A stretch of 64,000 bases of DNA, taken from the NCBI RefSeq assembly GCF_042683045.1, contig NZ_JBHUIT010000002.1:62001-126000 (forward strand), given 5' to 3'. The translations under genes were made by a program, and so were the position numbers. Positions 42,442-50,905 of the stretch are shown here, one piece after another. Within the stretch, counting starts at the first letter, position 1. Every line of letters starts with the position of its first letter. Source of the DNA: Luteolibacter algae. Lineage in GTDB: Bacteria > Verrucomicrobiota > Verrucomicrobiia > Verrucomicrobiales > Akkermansiaceae. The notes beneath the pieces are model-generated. The model had not been told where the DNA came from and searched no databases. It saw only the letters and a program-made list of their open reading frames with translations.

Positions 42442-43617
42442 TCAGCAGCACGCCGCACCATCACCACCTGTCACGCAGTTTGCGGCAGCAGTCGTTGCAC
42501 GACAATCCTGCCCTTTCGTCTCCTTCGGATGCCGTTCCCGGCCGGCCTGACAATCGAAGGGCTTCGCCTCCTCCGGCGGAATTCCGGTCAGTGGCTCAAT
42601 GAAACTGAAATGGGATTTATAAGGTAGCCGCTGATAGAGTTGAAAGGTTTTGTCACACACCGCATAGCGCTTCCCGCGCTCCATCGCATGCCCATCATCA
42701 TCAAGGATTTTCAGAAACGGCCCATTGTAAATCACCGCCTGATTCCGTTCAAAACACGGTCCTTGTTTTCCTTTCCAGGCTTGGACGGTCACAGAGCGGA
42801 ACTCGATGCCCTCCACGGTTTGCCACGGTGCATCGTCGCGTTTGAGTATCTCGATCCCATAGAATCCCGCATCGGCAAAAGCCTTTAGAAAACCTTCCTC
42901 AGTGTATGCTCCGCTAATGCATCCGCTCCACAGATACGGATCGTCCTGCAGATGGAGGGGAATCTCTTCATCGGACACAATATCGGAAATCACCGCCCGC
43001 CCGCCATTCTTCAGGACGCGGAAAATTTCCTCGAAAAGCTGCTTCTTCAGACGCGTTTCCACAAGATTCAGCACGCAATTCGAGACAACGACATCGATGC
43101 TGTCGCTAGCGATCAGAGGCTTCGCATCCCGGAGCCGGGCCGCAATTCCATCTGCCGCGATATAGGCATTCGCATCAGCTATCGGGTTCTTACGGAGTTC
43201 TTCATCCAATAGCTCCAGATCCAGGCCCAGGTCCTGGATCCTTCCTTTCCGAAACTCGACGTTCGAATGGCCGATGTTCCCGGCAACGATAGGTGCATTC
43301 CGGCGGGCGACTTCCAGCATGTCATCGGTCATGTCCACGCCGATGACTTTTCCCTCAGGTCCAACGACCTGGGAGGCGATGAAACAGATTTTTCCGGTGC
43401 CAGAGCCGAGATCGAGAACCGTTTCGCCAGGATTCAGGTGTTTCGAAGGATCTCCGCAACCATAATCCTTTTCTATGACTTCCGAGGGAATCGCTTTGAG
43501 ATACTGCGGATCATAATCGACCGGACAACATAGCGCCGCCTCTGAGGCGATGGCAGCCGCGGAATAGCGGGCACGGGTGGCGGATTCCGCCGAGGCTAAG
43601 GAAGATTTGGAACTCAT
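42442..43617 (-). CDS. arsM: Arsenite S-adenosylmethionine methyltransferase, ArsM type
   Basis: 391 aa from the ATG at 43617 (MSSKSSLASAESATRARYSA); the frame continues upstream to 43827 without family sequence. The SAM motif is ETVLDLGSGTGKICFI, near residues 66-80. Three cysteines fall where ArsM needs its arsenic-binding triad: C54 (DYGCGDP), C181 (VSNCVLNLVE) and C233 (WSGCISGAYT). The C-terminal 100 residues (FRSVTVQAWKGKQGPCFERN, then a Cys-rich tail ending GGDGAACC) match the longer ArsM found with ArsS. It methylates arsenite to mono- and dimethyl forms, which ArsS then uses. The terminal CC could add metal binding; this is inference. The gap to the HAD gene upstream is 118 nt. Confidence 0.92.
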   Translation of the reverse strand: MSSKSSLASAESATRARYSAAAIASEAALCCPVDYDPQYLKAIPSEVIEKDYGCGDPSKHLNPGETVLDLGSGTGKICFIASQVVGPEGKVIGVDMTDDMLEVARRNAPIVAGNIGHSNVEFRKGRIQDLGLDLELLDEELRKNPIADANAYIAADGIAARLRDAKPLIASDSIDVVVSNCVLNLVETRLKKQLFEEIFRVLKNGGRAVISDIVSDEEIPLHLQDDPYLWSGCISGAYTEEGFLKAFADAGFYGIEILKRDDAPWQTVEGIEFRSVTVQAWKGKQGPCFERNQAVIYNGPFLKILDDDGHAMERGKRYAVCDKTFQLYQRLPYKSHFSFIEPLTGIPPEEAKPFDCQAGRERHPKETKGQDCRATTAAANCVTGGDGAACC

Positions 43618-43735
43618 AGATAATGGAAAAGGAGGATGATTCGGGCCTTGTGCAAACCGAAGGATTCCCGTTGGGATGCAGCGTAAGCCATCCATGGGAC
43701 TCCGCAACCCGCCCTCACATTCCAAAAAAAGAACG

Positions 43736-44374
43736 TCACAGCAATCCGGCCAGCTCTTCCACACTGTCCACCACATGCTCCGCACCGAGCAATCGCTCCC
43801 GATCATGATAGCCCCAGGTGACGGCAATACATTTCATCCCTGCGTTTCCCGCTGTTTCAAGATCCATTGTAGAATCCCCAATCAAGGTGGCATCTTCCGG
43901 GTAAACTCCCAGTGCATGACAGACTTCCAATGCGCCTTGCGGATCCGGTTTGTGTGGCAGCCCCTCACGATTTCCCAGAACCACTGTAAAGGTATTCTCC
44001 GGAAAAATTTTCTCAACGATCTCGGTCGTGAACCCATGGGGTTTGTTCGAAAGCACCGCCAGGCGCGAGGCACCTTTTGAAAGCTGGTCCAAAAGCTCCG
44101 GAATGCCGGGATATGCCACAGTGCCATCCGCCCAGGTTCTACCATAATCTTCTGCAAATGCGGTCACAATCTTCTCCAAAAGCCCGTCCGACACTCCAGG
44201 CGGCAGGGCCCGCTGTGCGAGCATCCGTGCTCCATCACCGATAAACCCACGGACTGCGGACTCGCCGTGCAACGGCAGATCATACCGTGCCAATGCCCGG
44301 TTTAGCGATCCTGCGATCCCCGCAAGAGAATTCACCAAAGTTCCGTCCAGATCGAAGATATAGGCTCTGCTCAT
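43736..44374 (-). CDS. gph: HAD family phosphatase, phosphoglycolate-phosphatase-like
   Basis: 212 aa. Motif I is YIFDLDGTLVNSLAGIAGSL with the nucleophile Asp (D9) and the second Asp at D11. Motif II is LAVLSNKPHGFTTEIVE. A Lys (GLPHKPDPQGALEVC) and motif IV (ATLIGDSTMDLETAGNAGM) follow. The cap domain lies at about residues 16-80, as in Gph. It would dephosphorylate 2-phosphoglycolate, a product of DNA repair or photorespiration, or another small phosphoester. It is just upstream of arsM on the same strand (118-nt gap), so it could be part of that operon, but the gap leaves room for a separate promoter. Confidence 0.88.
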   Translation of the reverse strand: MSRAYIFDLDGTLVNSLAGIAGSLNRALARYDLPLHGESAVRGFIGDGARMLAQRALPPGVSDGLLEKIVTAFAEDYGRTWADGTVAYPGIPELLDQLSKGASRLAVLSNKPHGFTTEIVEKIFPENTFTVVLGNREGLPHKPDPQGALEVCHALGVYPEDATLIGDSTMDLETAGNAGMKCIAVTWGYHDRERLLGAEHVVDSVEELAGLL

Positions 44375-44455
44375 GCCCGTGGAGATAGTTCATAGCAGGC
44401 TCCGCGCCCACCTTTTTTCCTCCCAAGCGCCATACAGTTCGCCTAGTCTCCGGGC

Positions 44456-45403
44456 GTGGCAGAAACGATTCACAAGACACAAGGCAGCTCCCTCTGGAAA
44501 GATGCATGGCACCGGCTTTCGAAAAATAAGCCGGCATTGTTCAGTCTCGCGATCCTCAGCTGCATCATTATCGCCTGCAGCATCGGTCCGTTTTTGCCTT
44601 TTGTGAAAACCCCTACGGAGATCAATCTTGCGAATGCCGTGGCGAAACCTAGTGCCACCCATTGGTTTGGCACGGATCAGCTCGGCCGGGATCTTTTTGC
44701 CCGCGTGCTCTACGGCGGGCAGGTCTCCTTGCTGGTAGGCTTTGTCGCCACAGCTGTCGCAGTCTTTATTGGAGTCATCTACGGGGCTATTTCCGGCTAT
44801 ATCGGCGGGATTCTGGACACCGTGATGATGCGTTTTGTCGATATTCTCTTCGCTCTGCCGTTTCTCGTGTTGGTCATACTTTTCGCCTTGGTCGTGGACG
44901 AGCCGTCCTCAGCTTTGACGACATGGATCATCGATACCACCGGCTGGCCACGCGATCGGGTGGCTCCCATTACCACATTGATTCCGCTATTCATCGCGAT
45001 CGGTTCCATCGGTTGGCTGACGATCGCCCGCATCGTCCGCGCCCAGGTGATGAGTGTAAAAAAACTTGAATTTGTGGAAGCAGCGATCTCCCTGGGCCTG
45101 AGCCAGACCCGGATTCTTTTCCGTCACATCCTGCCCAACGTCATCGGTCCGATCATCATCTATACCACACTAGCCGTGCCGGGAATCATGCTTCTGGAAA
45201 GCGTCCTTTCATTTCTGGGTCTCGGCGTAAAGCCGCCAAATTCCTCCTGGGGCATGTTGATCAAAGAAGGGGCGGACCGGATGGAGATCACCCCCTACCT
45301 TTTGCTTTTCCCATCGATTTTCTTCGCCACCACACTCTTCGCGCTGAATTTCCTGGGCGATGGTCTCCGCGACGCGCTCGATCCGAAATCCTCCAAAGAT
45401 TGA
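44456..45403 (+). CDS. oppC: Peptide/nickel ABC transporter permease, OppC/DppC family (orphan)
   Basis: 315 aa from a GTG (44456). The N-terminus (KDAWHRLSKNKPALFSLAIL) is the OppC_N motif. The periplasmic loop has HWFGTDQLGRDLFARVLYGG, the hallmark of OppC/DppC. Permease helices follow, and the EAA loop that contacts the ATPase is EFVEAAISLGLSQTRILFRH. The end reads LNFLGDGLRDALDPKSSKD. It would form half of a peptide channel with an OppB. No oppA, oppB or ATPase gene is adjacent: the oppA-oppB pair is about 42 kb away, at the window start. It is divergent from the HAD gene by an 81-nt gap. Confidence 0.93.
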   Translation: MAETIHKTQGSSLWKDAWHRLSKNKPALFSLAILSCIIIACSIGPFLPFVKTPTEINLANAVAKPSATHWFGTDQLGRDLFARVLYGGQVSLLVGFVATAVAVFIGVIYGAISGYIGGILDTVMMRFVDILFALPFLVLVILFALVVDEPSSALTTWIIDTTGWPRDRVAPITTLIPLFIAIGSIGWLTIARIVRAQVMSVKKLEFVEAAISLGLSQTRILFRHILPNVIGPIIIYTTLAVPGIMLLESVLSFLGLGVKPPNSSWGMLIKEGADRMEITPYLLLFPSIFFATTLFALNFLGDGLRDALDPKSSKD

Positions 45404-45479
45404 GCAACGACAAGGATACCGCCTAACAAAAGCGCTCTGGATATTTGCCAAGCCTCCCCGTGTGTGTGATAAACCTCAT

Positions 45480-46502
45480 GTGAGAGTTTCCGCGATCGGC
45501 GATGTTTTCAAGATTTGGCTTTGGGCGGCGATCTCGCTCTTGGGCGGGATTTTGCTCACGCCCATCGCCTACAACGGAGGAAAAGCACTTTCGGAACTCT
45601 CCGGCACGAAGGACTTCAACGGCTTCCTCAACAAAGCTGCCGCGTGGAGCGGAGCTACGGAAATGGAAGATTTCTTCAAGATCTGCTGGCCACTATGTGC
45701 GATTCTTCTGCTTCTGCCACTTATCGAATGGTTACGGCTTGGCACCGATAAAAGTAGGGAAACTCCCTGGGAAATCCGCATTCCCAGCCCTACCGGCAGC
45801 AACCTTGAGAATGCCCAGCCGCTCTTGCCGAACCAATATGGTCCCCTCCAAGGCGTCACCGGTTTTCTCCTGACTTTCGGCAGTTTTGTGCTCATCGGCT
45901 ACGCAATGGTCCGCGCGGGTTCATTCACGTGGGCAAGTGATTTGCAGGCGTGGCGCAGGAGCCTGGTCATCGATATCGGTTGGGCACTTGTCATGGCTCT
46001 CATCATCGAGGTCTTCTTCCGCTGTGTCGTCCTCGGAATTTTCCTCAGAGCGATGAAAGTCCTGCCTGCCATTGCACTGGCTTCCGCTCTCTTTGCGGGA
46101 ATCCACTACATCCTGGCCGGCTTCCAGAACACCTTGTCGCTGGATGGCGAGACGTTGACACCGATGCATCTGGCCCAAGTTCTATTCTTCGGGGGGGATT
46201 TGATTCCACGCTTCATCATCGTTTTTATGCCTTGGTTCACCTTCGGATGCGTGCTCGGCTGGGCTCGCTGGCGCACCGCCTCCCTGTGGCTTCCCACTGG
46301 ATTGTTGATGGGTTGGTTGCTCGCCGATCAGCTTTTTACCAAGGCGACAAAGACGGTGGAAATTCACGATTCCATTGCGAAATATCTTGCTGCGGATTCC
46401 GTCCACAACGGTCTCATTCCTCTGCTTGCCGTGATTACTCTCGGAGGCTTTGTCCACATCATCACCGAAGGCTATGTTTTTAAGAAAAAAGCCAGCGAGT
46501 AA
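45480..46502 (+). CDS. CPBP family intramembrane protease (degenerate first motif)
   Basis: 340 aa from a GTG at 45480 (VRVSAIGDVFKIWLWAAISL); an upstream frame to 45360 overlaps oppC and lacks family sequence. The N-terminal 90 residues with AYNGGKALSELSGTKDF resemble the second CPBP gene at 47818. The conserved motif EExxxR appears as IIEVFFRCVVLG, so the first Glu is replaced by Ile. The second motif, FxxxH, is present as FAGIH. CPBP proteins cleave membrane-embedded substrates (CAAX-type). Loss of the first Glu may lower or abolish activity. comF starts inside its 3' end (29-nt overlap). Confidence 0.8.
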   Translation: MRVSAIGDVFKIWLWAAISLLGGILLTPIAYNGGKALSELSGTKDFNGFLNKAAAWSGATEMEDFFKICWPLCAILLLLPLIEWLRLGTDKSRETPWEIRIPSPTGSNLENAQPLLPNQYGPLQGVTGFLLTFGSFVLIGYAMVRAGSFTWASDLQAWRRSLVIDIGWALVMALIIEVFFRCVVLGIFLRAMKVLPAIALASALFAGIHYILAGFQNTLSLDGETLTPMHLAQVLFFGGDLIPRFIIVFMPWFTFGCVLGWARWRTASLWLPTGLLMGWLLADQLFTKATKTVEIHDSIAKYLAADSVHNGLIPLLAVITLGGFVHIITEGYVFKKKASE

Positions 46503-47223
46503 GATACTGGACTGGCTTTACCCTTCGATCTGCAGTCTCTGCGAGTGCGGGCTCAGCGAGGGAAAATCTCTCTGCAACGAGTGCGCAAGCGAACTACCAC
46601 GTATTGTCACACCGTTCTGCGATATTTGCAGCGAGCCCTTCGACGGGCAAATCGATGGTGATTTCGATTGCCCGAACTGCAGGAGAATCACCTTCCACTT
46701 CGAGTTCGCACGCGCCGCGATGGATCGCTCGGACGGAATGCTGGGGCTAGTGCATGGCCTGAAATACGGCAGGCAGATCCACCTGGCACGGGATCTCGGT
46801 GCGCTATCCGCGGAAGCATTTTCCGATCCCCGTTTTGCGATCGCGCTGGAGGAGAAGTGGCTGCTGGTCCCCGTCCCGCTTCATTGGATCCGCAAGCGGC
46901 AACGTCATTTCAACCAAGCGGAAGAAATCGCCCGCGAGCTATCAAAGAAAACCGGGCTCCCCCTCGCGGACCTGTTATACCGCTCCCGCAAAACTCCCAC
47001 CCAAACGCGCCTTACGCGCAAGCAGCGCATGGAGAACCTCAAGGATGCATTTGCGGTTCGTAAATCCTGGCGAAAGAAAAACCCGGCGACCTCCAAGGAA
47101 GTGCCGGGCGTAATATTGGTGGATGACGTATTCACCACGGGCTCCACCGTTGATGCCTGTGCGAAAGTCCTTCGCAAAGCCGGCGTGCCGAGAGTCGCCG
47201 TGCTTACAGCGATGAGAGGGTAA
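46474..47223 (+). CDS. comF: ComF family protein (amidophosphoribosyltransferase-like)
   Basis: 249 aa from the ATG at 46474 (MFLRKKPASKILDWLYPSIC). The N-terminal zinc fingers are clear: CSLCECGLSEGKSLCNEC and CDICSEPFDG with DCPNCRR. The PRTase domain follows: FNQAEEIARELSKKTGLPL, TQTRLTRKQRMENLKDAF, then the PRPP loop GVILVDDVFTTGSTVDACAK. ComF proteins take part in DNA uptake for transformation, together with ComEC and pili, but many carriers are not known to be competent. It overlaps the CPBP gene upstream by 29 nt and the convergent DUF1080 gene by 20 nt. Confidence 0.92.
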   Translation: MFLRKKPASKILDWLYPSICSLCECGLSEGKSLCNECASELPRIVTPFCDICSEPFDGQIDGDFDCPNCRRITFHFEFARAAMDRSDGMLGLVHGLKYGRQIHLARDLGALSAEAFSDPRFAIALEEKWLLVPVPLHWIRKRQRHFNQAEEIARELSKKTGLPLADLLYRSRKTPTQTRLTRKQRMENLKDAFAVRKSWRKKNPATSKEVPGVILVDDVFTTGSTVDACAKVLRKAGVPRVAVLTAMRG

Positions 47224-47782
47224 TATTGCGGAAATCGACTCCCATCACAACTCCCGCATGAATCTGGAGACCGATGGGGCCTTCCAGTTTCTTTGCTGAA
47301 TCGGAGACATACTCGCAGACTTCGGTTCCGTTGAGCTCGACGGTGTAGACATTGCCTTTGACCGTGATCTTGAAGTGATTCCACTCGCCATCTTTCAGGA
47401 GCTCGGCCACGCCTTGCGCTTCCTGCGGATAGCCCTTTTTGCTGCCAATATATGGTGAGCCGGTGAGATCCCGTTTCTGGGAGCGGGAAACTCCGATCTG
47501 GATTTGCTCATTGTGGCTGCGCAGGAAAATCCCGGAGTCCACATCGCCTTCAAAACGGAAATCCGTTTCCAGGACAAAATCTTTGTATTCAGCGGTTGTC
47601 CAGAGAATCGAGCCCTGCTTTTTCTCATCACTCTGACCGACGATCACGCCGTCCTTTGCCTGCCAGTAGTCCGCTCCTTCGACTTTCCATCCATCAAGGG
47701 TTTTACCATCAAAAAGCGGTTCCGGCGCGGCGTTTGCGAAGACAGCGCTCACCAATAAAAGTGCGAGAGTTTTTAGTTTCAT
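47204..47782 (-). CDS. Exported DUF1080 (3-keto-disaccharide hydrolase-like) protein
   Basis: 192 aa. A signal peptide (MKLKTLALLLVSAVFANA) precedes the DUF1080 fold, a concanavalin-like beta-sandwich: PLFDGKTLDGWKVEGADYW, the DGVIVGQSDEKK strand, SGIFLRSHNEQIQIGVS, then EWNHFKITVKGNVYTVELNG and VDFRNITLSSL. It is a single domain, as in many Verrucomicrobia paralogs. Some family members hydrolyse 3-keto sugars; substrate here is unknown. It lies downstream of the second CPBP gene (35-nt gap) on the same strand. Confidence 0.9.
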   Translation of the reverse strand: MKLKTLALLLVSAVFANAAPEPLFDGKTLDGWKVEGADYWQAKDGVIVGQSDEKKQGSILWTTAEYKDFVLETDFRFEGDVDSGIFLRSHNEQIQIGVSRSQKRDLTGSPYIGSKKGYPQEAQGVAELLKDGEWNHFKITVKGNVYTVELNGTEVCEYVSDSAKKLEGPIGLQIHAGVVMGVDFRNITLSSL

Positions 47783-47817
47783 GTAAAAGAACTACGAGAT
47801 CCGGAAAGATCTGTCTT

Positions 47818-48783
47818 TCATTTTCCACAGCTATTTTTTCTCACGAATAGAATGCAGATGAGAAAACAGATTCCCAATGCAAACAAAGGCAGGATTCCAG
47901 ACTTCAGATCACTCCCGATAAACCAGGGATTCAACGGTGATTCCGGATTCAGATTCTGTGTCATACTGAAGGTCTTCAGCGCGAAAACCAGTCCCGCGTG
48001 AATCCCGATCGGTAGCCACAGCGCGTAAGTCCTGGTCCGGCACCAGGCAAGGATCAGGCCAAGCAGGGTCAGGGTCGCGAAGTCTGTGACGAAGAAAAGC
48101 GGATTGGTGAAGTGGCCCAGCGTGCTGCCGAGAATTTCAAAACCTGAATGCCAGGAGCGTGGATCGGCAATTTCCAATCCCCGGGGCGGCTTGAGAAAAT
48201 GCAGGAAAGAAAACATCACCGAGCTCCCGATCCATGCGGTCCATAGCGAGCAGGCACGCAGCCATAGGCCAAGCAACAAGCCACGGAAAACCAGCTCTTC
48301 GATGAGCCCTGCTCCGAGTGCCGGAAGGAATGCCTTGCTGAAGATTTTTCCAAACTCCAGCCCGCCCCCATCAGGAACACTGGCTCCGAGCAGATTCAGC
48401 ACGATCGCCAAGCCGCCAAGGACGCAGGCACCGATGAGAATCCCCGCACCCAGGTGGAGCAACCGCTCCGGCCAGCTGAGCTTCCGGAGCGCGTAATCCT
48501 CCAAATCCTTCCGCCGTGGTATTCGTTTCACACGCCGTATCAGCACCGGCAGAAAGACCAGAGCTGAAATCAACAACGCTCTGCTGAAAAACCGATCGAG
48601 CTTCGCGCGCTCCGCCGAGCCGGCGATTGATTCTATGACGGCAGGATAATCCTTGGTCTCTGCGCTTTCCGCCAAAGTTTTCCCGGCATCATAAAGATAG
48701 GGGGTAAACAGAGCAGCGGCAAAAAGTGCCGCAGCGAGCCACAGCACGATCGCTCCCGCTTCTGATTTTAGAAACCGAGTCAT
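47818..48783 (-). CDS. CPBP family intramembrane metalloprotease
   Basis: 321 aa, with six or more membrane segments. The N-terminal module (LYDAGKTLAESAETKDYPAV) is like that of the CPBP gene at 45480. The active-site motifs are intact here: LIEELVFRGLLLG (EExxxR) and MFSFLHF (FxxxH), plus AWCRTRTYALWLPIGIHAGL with another His. CPBP proteases cleave CAAX or other membrane substrates, or process peptides in Gram-positives; the role in Gram-negatives is little known. The ATG overlaps the serS stop (ATGA), so translation is coupled to serS. Confidence 0.92.
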   Translation of the reverse strand: MTRFLKSEAGAIVLWLAAALFAAALFTPYLYDAGKTLAESAETKDYPAVIESIAGSAERAKLDRFFSRALLISALVFLPVLIRRVKRIPRRKDLEDYALRKLSWPERLLHLGAGILIGACVLGGLAIVLNLLGASVPDGGGLEFGKIFSKAFLPALGAGLIEELVFRGLLLGLWLRACSLWTAWIGSSVMFSFLHFLKPPRGLEIADPRSWHSGFEILGSTLGHFTNPLFFVTDFATLTLLGLILAWCRTRTYALWLPIGIHAGLVFALKTFSMTQNLNPESPLNPWFIGSDLKSGILPLFALGICFLICILFVRKNSCGK

Positions 48784-50063
48784 CCGATTTTGTCATTGCC
48801 GAAGTATGGCACCAGCGCCGCCGGGATCCTGATCGATCCATCCGGCTGCTGGCATTGCTCCAGCAGAGCGACGTAGAGCCGCGGCAATGCGGTGCCGGAG
48901 CCATTTAGAGTCGCCGGGAAGCGGTTCTTCCCATCCTTGTCCTTGAACCGGAGCTTCATACGGCGCGCTTGGTAATCGCCAAAGCACGAGCAGCTGGAAA
49001 CTTCCAGATACTTCCCGTGGCCCGGCGCCCAGACCTCGATGTCGTAGGTTTTTGCAGCAGACTGACCAATATCCCCCGTGCATAGCTCGATGACCCGGTA
49101 ATGCAGGCCAAGCTTTTGCAAAATGCTTTCGGCATGGCCGGTAAGTTCTTCCAAAACTTCAAAGCCTTTTTCCGGCTCCACCACTTGCACGAGTTCCACT
49201 TTATCAAACTGATGCATGCGGATGATACCCTTGTTGTCCCGACCGGCGGACCCCGCTTCACGGCGGAAGCACGGAGTGTAGGCCACGAGCTTCAAAGGAA
49301 GATCAGCCTCTGCCACAATGGTATCGCGGTAGAGATTGGTCACCGGCACCTCGGCTGTTGGGGCGAGGAAAAGTGTATTCCGTCCATCTGCCTCCGAAGG
49401 CTCGGTCCCATACATATCATCCTCGAACTTCGGCAACTGTCCTGTCCCTTCCATACACTCGCGAAGCACGAGGTGCGGCACATTTACCTCCTCATAGCCA
49501 TTCCGGGATTGGGTATCCAACAGGAAGTTGATGAGGGCCCGCTCCAGACGGGCTCCTTTACCTCGATAGACCGCGAAGCCGGATCCCGAAATACGGATTG
49601 CGTCATCCCAGGAAATGAGACCGTGTGCCGCCGCCAGGTCCACATGATCCCTGGGCTCCGTGATCTGTGGCTTTTCGCCCCATTCACGCACCACCGGATT
49701 TGCTTCCTCGCTGTCTCCGACAGGACATTGCGGATGCGGCATATTGGGAATATTCAGCAAAAGCTCGGTCTGCTTGGCGGAAGCTTGCTCGGCGAGTTGA
49801 TCGATTTTGGAAATCTCTTCATTGATCCCGCGGACCTCGGCTTCAATGGCGGAACTGTCCTCACCTTTGGCCTTCATCATGCCGATTTGCTTGGAGGTCG
49901 TCTTACGTTTGTTTTGCAGTTCCTGCTTCGCGGTTTCCGCGGCGCGGCGTGACTCGTCACAAGCAAGAACCTCATCGATCAATTTCCAATGATCTCCACC
50001 ACGGGCTTTCAACCGCTCACGCACCTCTTCCGCCTGATCCCGAATGATTTTAATGTCCAACAT
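48780..50063 (-). CDS. serS: Seryl-tRNA synthetase
   Basis: 427 aa from the ATG at 50063 (MLDIKIIRDQAEEVRERLKA). Residues 1-110 form the long antiparallel coiled coil that holds tRNA-Ser (KQELQNKRKTTSKQIGMMKA). Class II motif 2 is CFRREAGSAGRDNKGIIRMH, and motif 3 is ATLNGSGTALPRLYVALLEQ. It charges tRNA-Ser, and tRNA-Sec where that exists. A gene for a CPBP protease overlaps its stop, an unusual partner for serS. The upstream gap to modB is 87 nt. Confidence 0.97.
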   Translation of the reverse strand: MLDIKIIRDQAEEVRERLKARGGDHWKLIDEVLACDESRRAAETAKQELQNKRKTTSKQIGMMKAKGEDSSAIEAEVRGINEEISKIDQLAEQASAKQTELLLNIPNMPHPQCPVGDSEEANPVVREWGEKPQITEPRDHVDLAAAHGLISWDDAIRISGSGFAVYRGKGARLERALINFLLDTQSRNGYEEVNVPHLVLRECMEGTGQLPKFEDDMYGTEPSEADGRNTLFLAPTAEVPVTNLYRDTIVAEADLPLKLVAYTPCFRREAGSAGRDNKGIIRMHQFDKVELVQVVEPEKGFEVLEELTGHAESILQKLGLHYRVIELCTGDIGQSAAKTYDIEVWAPGHGKYLEVSSCSCFGDYQARRMKLRFKDKDGKNRFPATLNGSGTALPRLYVALLEQCQQPDGSIRIPAALVPYFGNDKIG

Positions 50064-50150
50064 TGCGCCAGCACTCTCATGGATTTGGCGAGGTAAAAGC
50101 AAGGGAAAGTCTCTCCGGGCTCCAAAGCAAACGAAGCCCCCGCTTCACCC

Positions 50151-50819
50151 CTATTTTCCGCGTCGCGGGCTGAGCCTTGAGGAAATGAATACCGCGATGA
50201 AACCGAAAACCGCGGAAACGCCTACCAAGCTGAGCGCCCGTGCATCATCGCCTACCTGCACACTCCGATAGATCGAAAGGGAAAGCGTCTCCGTGAGACC
50301 CGGAATAAAGCCGGCAACCATGACTGTCGCGCCAAATTCCCCCACCGCTCTGGCAAAGGAAAGCAGCACGCCGGCGACGATCCCCCGGCGGGCAAGCGGC
50401 AGGCTGATTTTCCAAAAAATGCGGACTCCGTTCCCTCCGAGGCTTTTCGCAGCTGCTTCAAGATGATCGGGGATATCCTCAAAGGCTGTCCGCAATGATC
50501 GCACCAACAGTGGAAAAACCATGACTGAGAGCGCCAGAACCACCGCCTTCCAGGTGAAAATGATTTCGATCCCCAGATGCTCGAACAACAGGGAGCCGAT
50601 CCACCCCCGTTTCCCGAATAGCTTCAATAATAGCAGTCCGGTGGCCACCGGAGGCATGACCAACGGCATCATCGCCACCGTCTCGACCAAGGTCTTCCCG
50701 AACCAATTTTTCCGGGCTAATAGCCAGGCCAGCCACATCGCCAAAGGCAGGGCCGCGAAAATCGCCAAAGCAGCCAGGCCGAAGGTTAGCCCAAGCATCT
50801 GCCAATCGGAAAGAGTCAC
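50151..50819 (-). CDS. modB: Molybdate ABC transporter permease
   Basis: 222 aa with five or more membrane helices: LGLTFGLAALAIFAALPLAM, MPLVMPPVATGLLLLK, VVLALSVMVFPLLVRSLRTA and ALSLVGVSAVFGFIAVFISS. The ATPase-contact loop is EAAAKSLGGNGVRIFWKISL, and the following FARAVGEFGATVMVAG is the ModB signature. It carries molybdate (or tungstate) through the inner membrane after delivery by ModA. It lies 152 nt downstream of modA; the gap holds four phased repeats. No modC is adjacent: the next gene downstream is serS. Confidence 0.94.
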   Translation of the reverse strand: MTLSDWQMLGLTFGLAALAIFAALPLAMWLAWLLARKNWFGKTLVETVAMMPLVMPPVATGLLLLKLFGKRGWIGSLLFEHLGIEIIFTWKAVVLALSVMVFPLLVRSLRTAFEDIPDHLEAAAKSLGGNGVRIFWKISLPLARRGIVAGVLLSFARAVGEFGATVMVAGFIPGLTETLSLSIYRSVQVGDDARALSLVGVSAVFGFIAVFISSRLSPRRGK

Positions 50820-50905
50820 AAACGAAGGCTAGGTGCGGGAAGGCGGCGCAGGAAGATTTTTCCCAGAACGGACTTCGGAAACGCAATCAGCCTCATTGCG
50901 AATTC

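Noticed and set aside
43618..43827. N-terminal extension of arsM by 70 residues
   Set aside because: The extra residues do not fit the methyltransferase family and overlap the end of the HAD gene. MSSKSSLAS at 43617 is the natural start.
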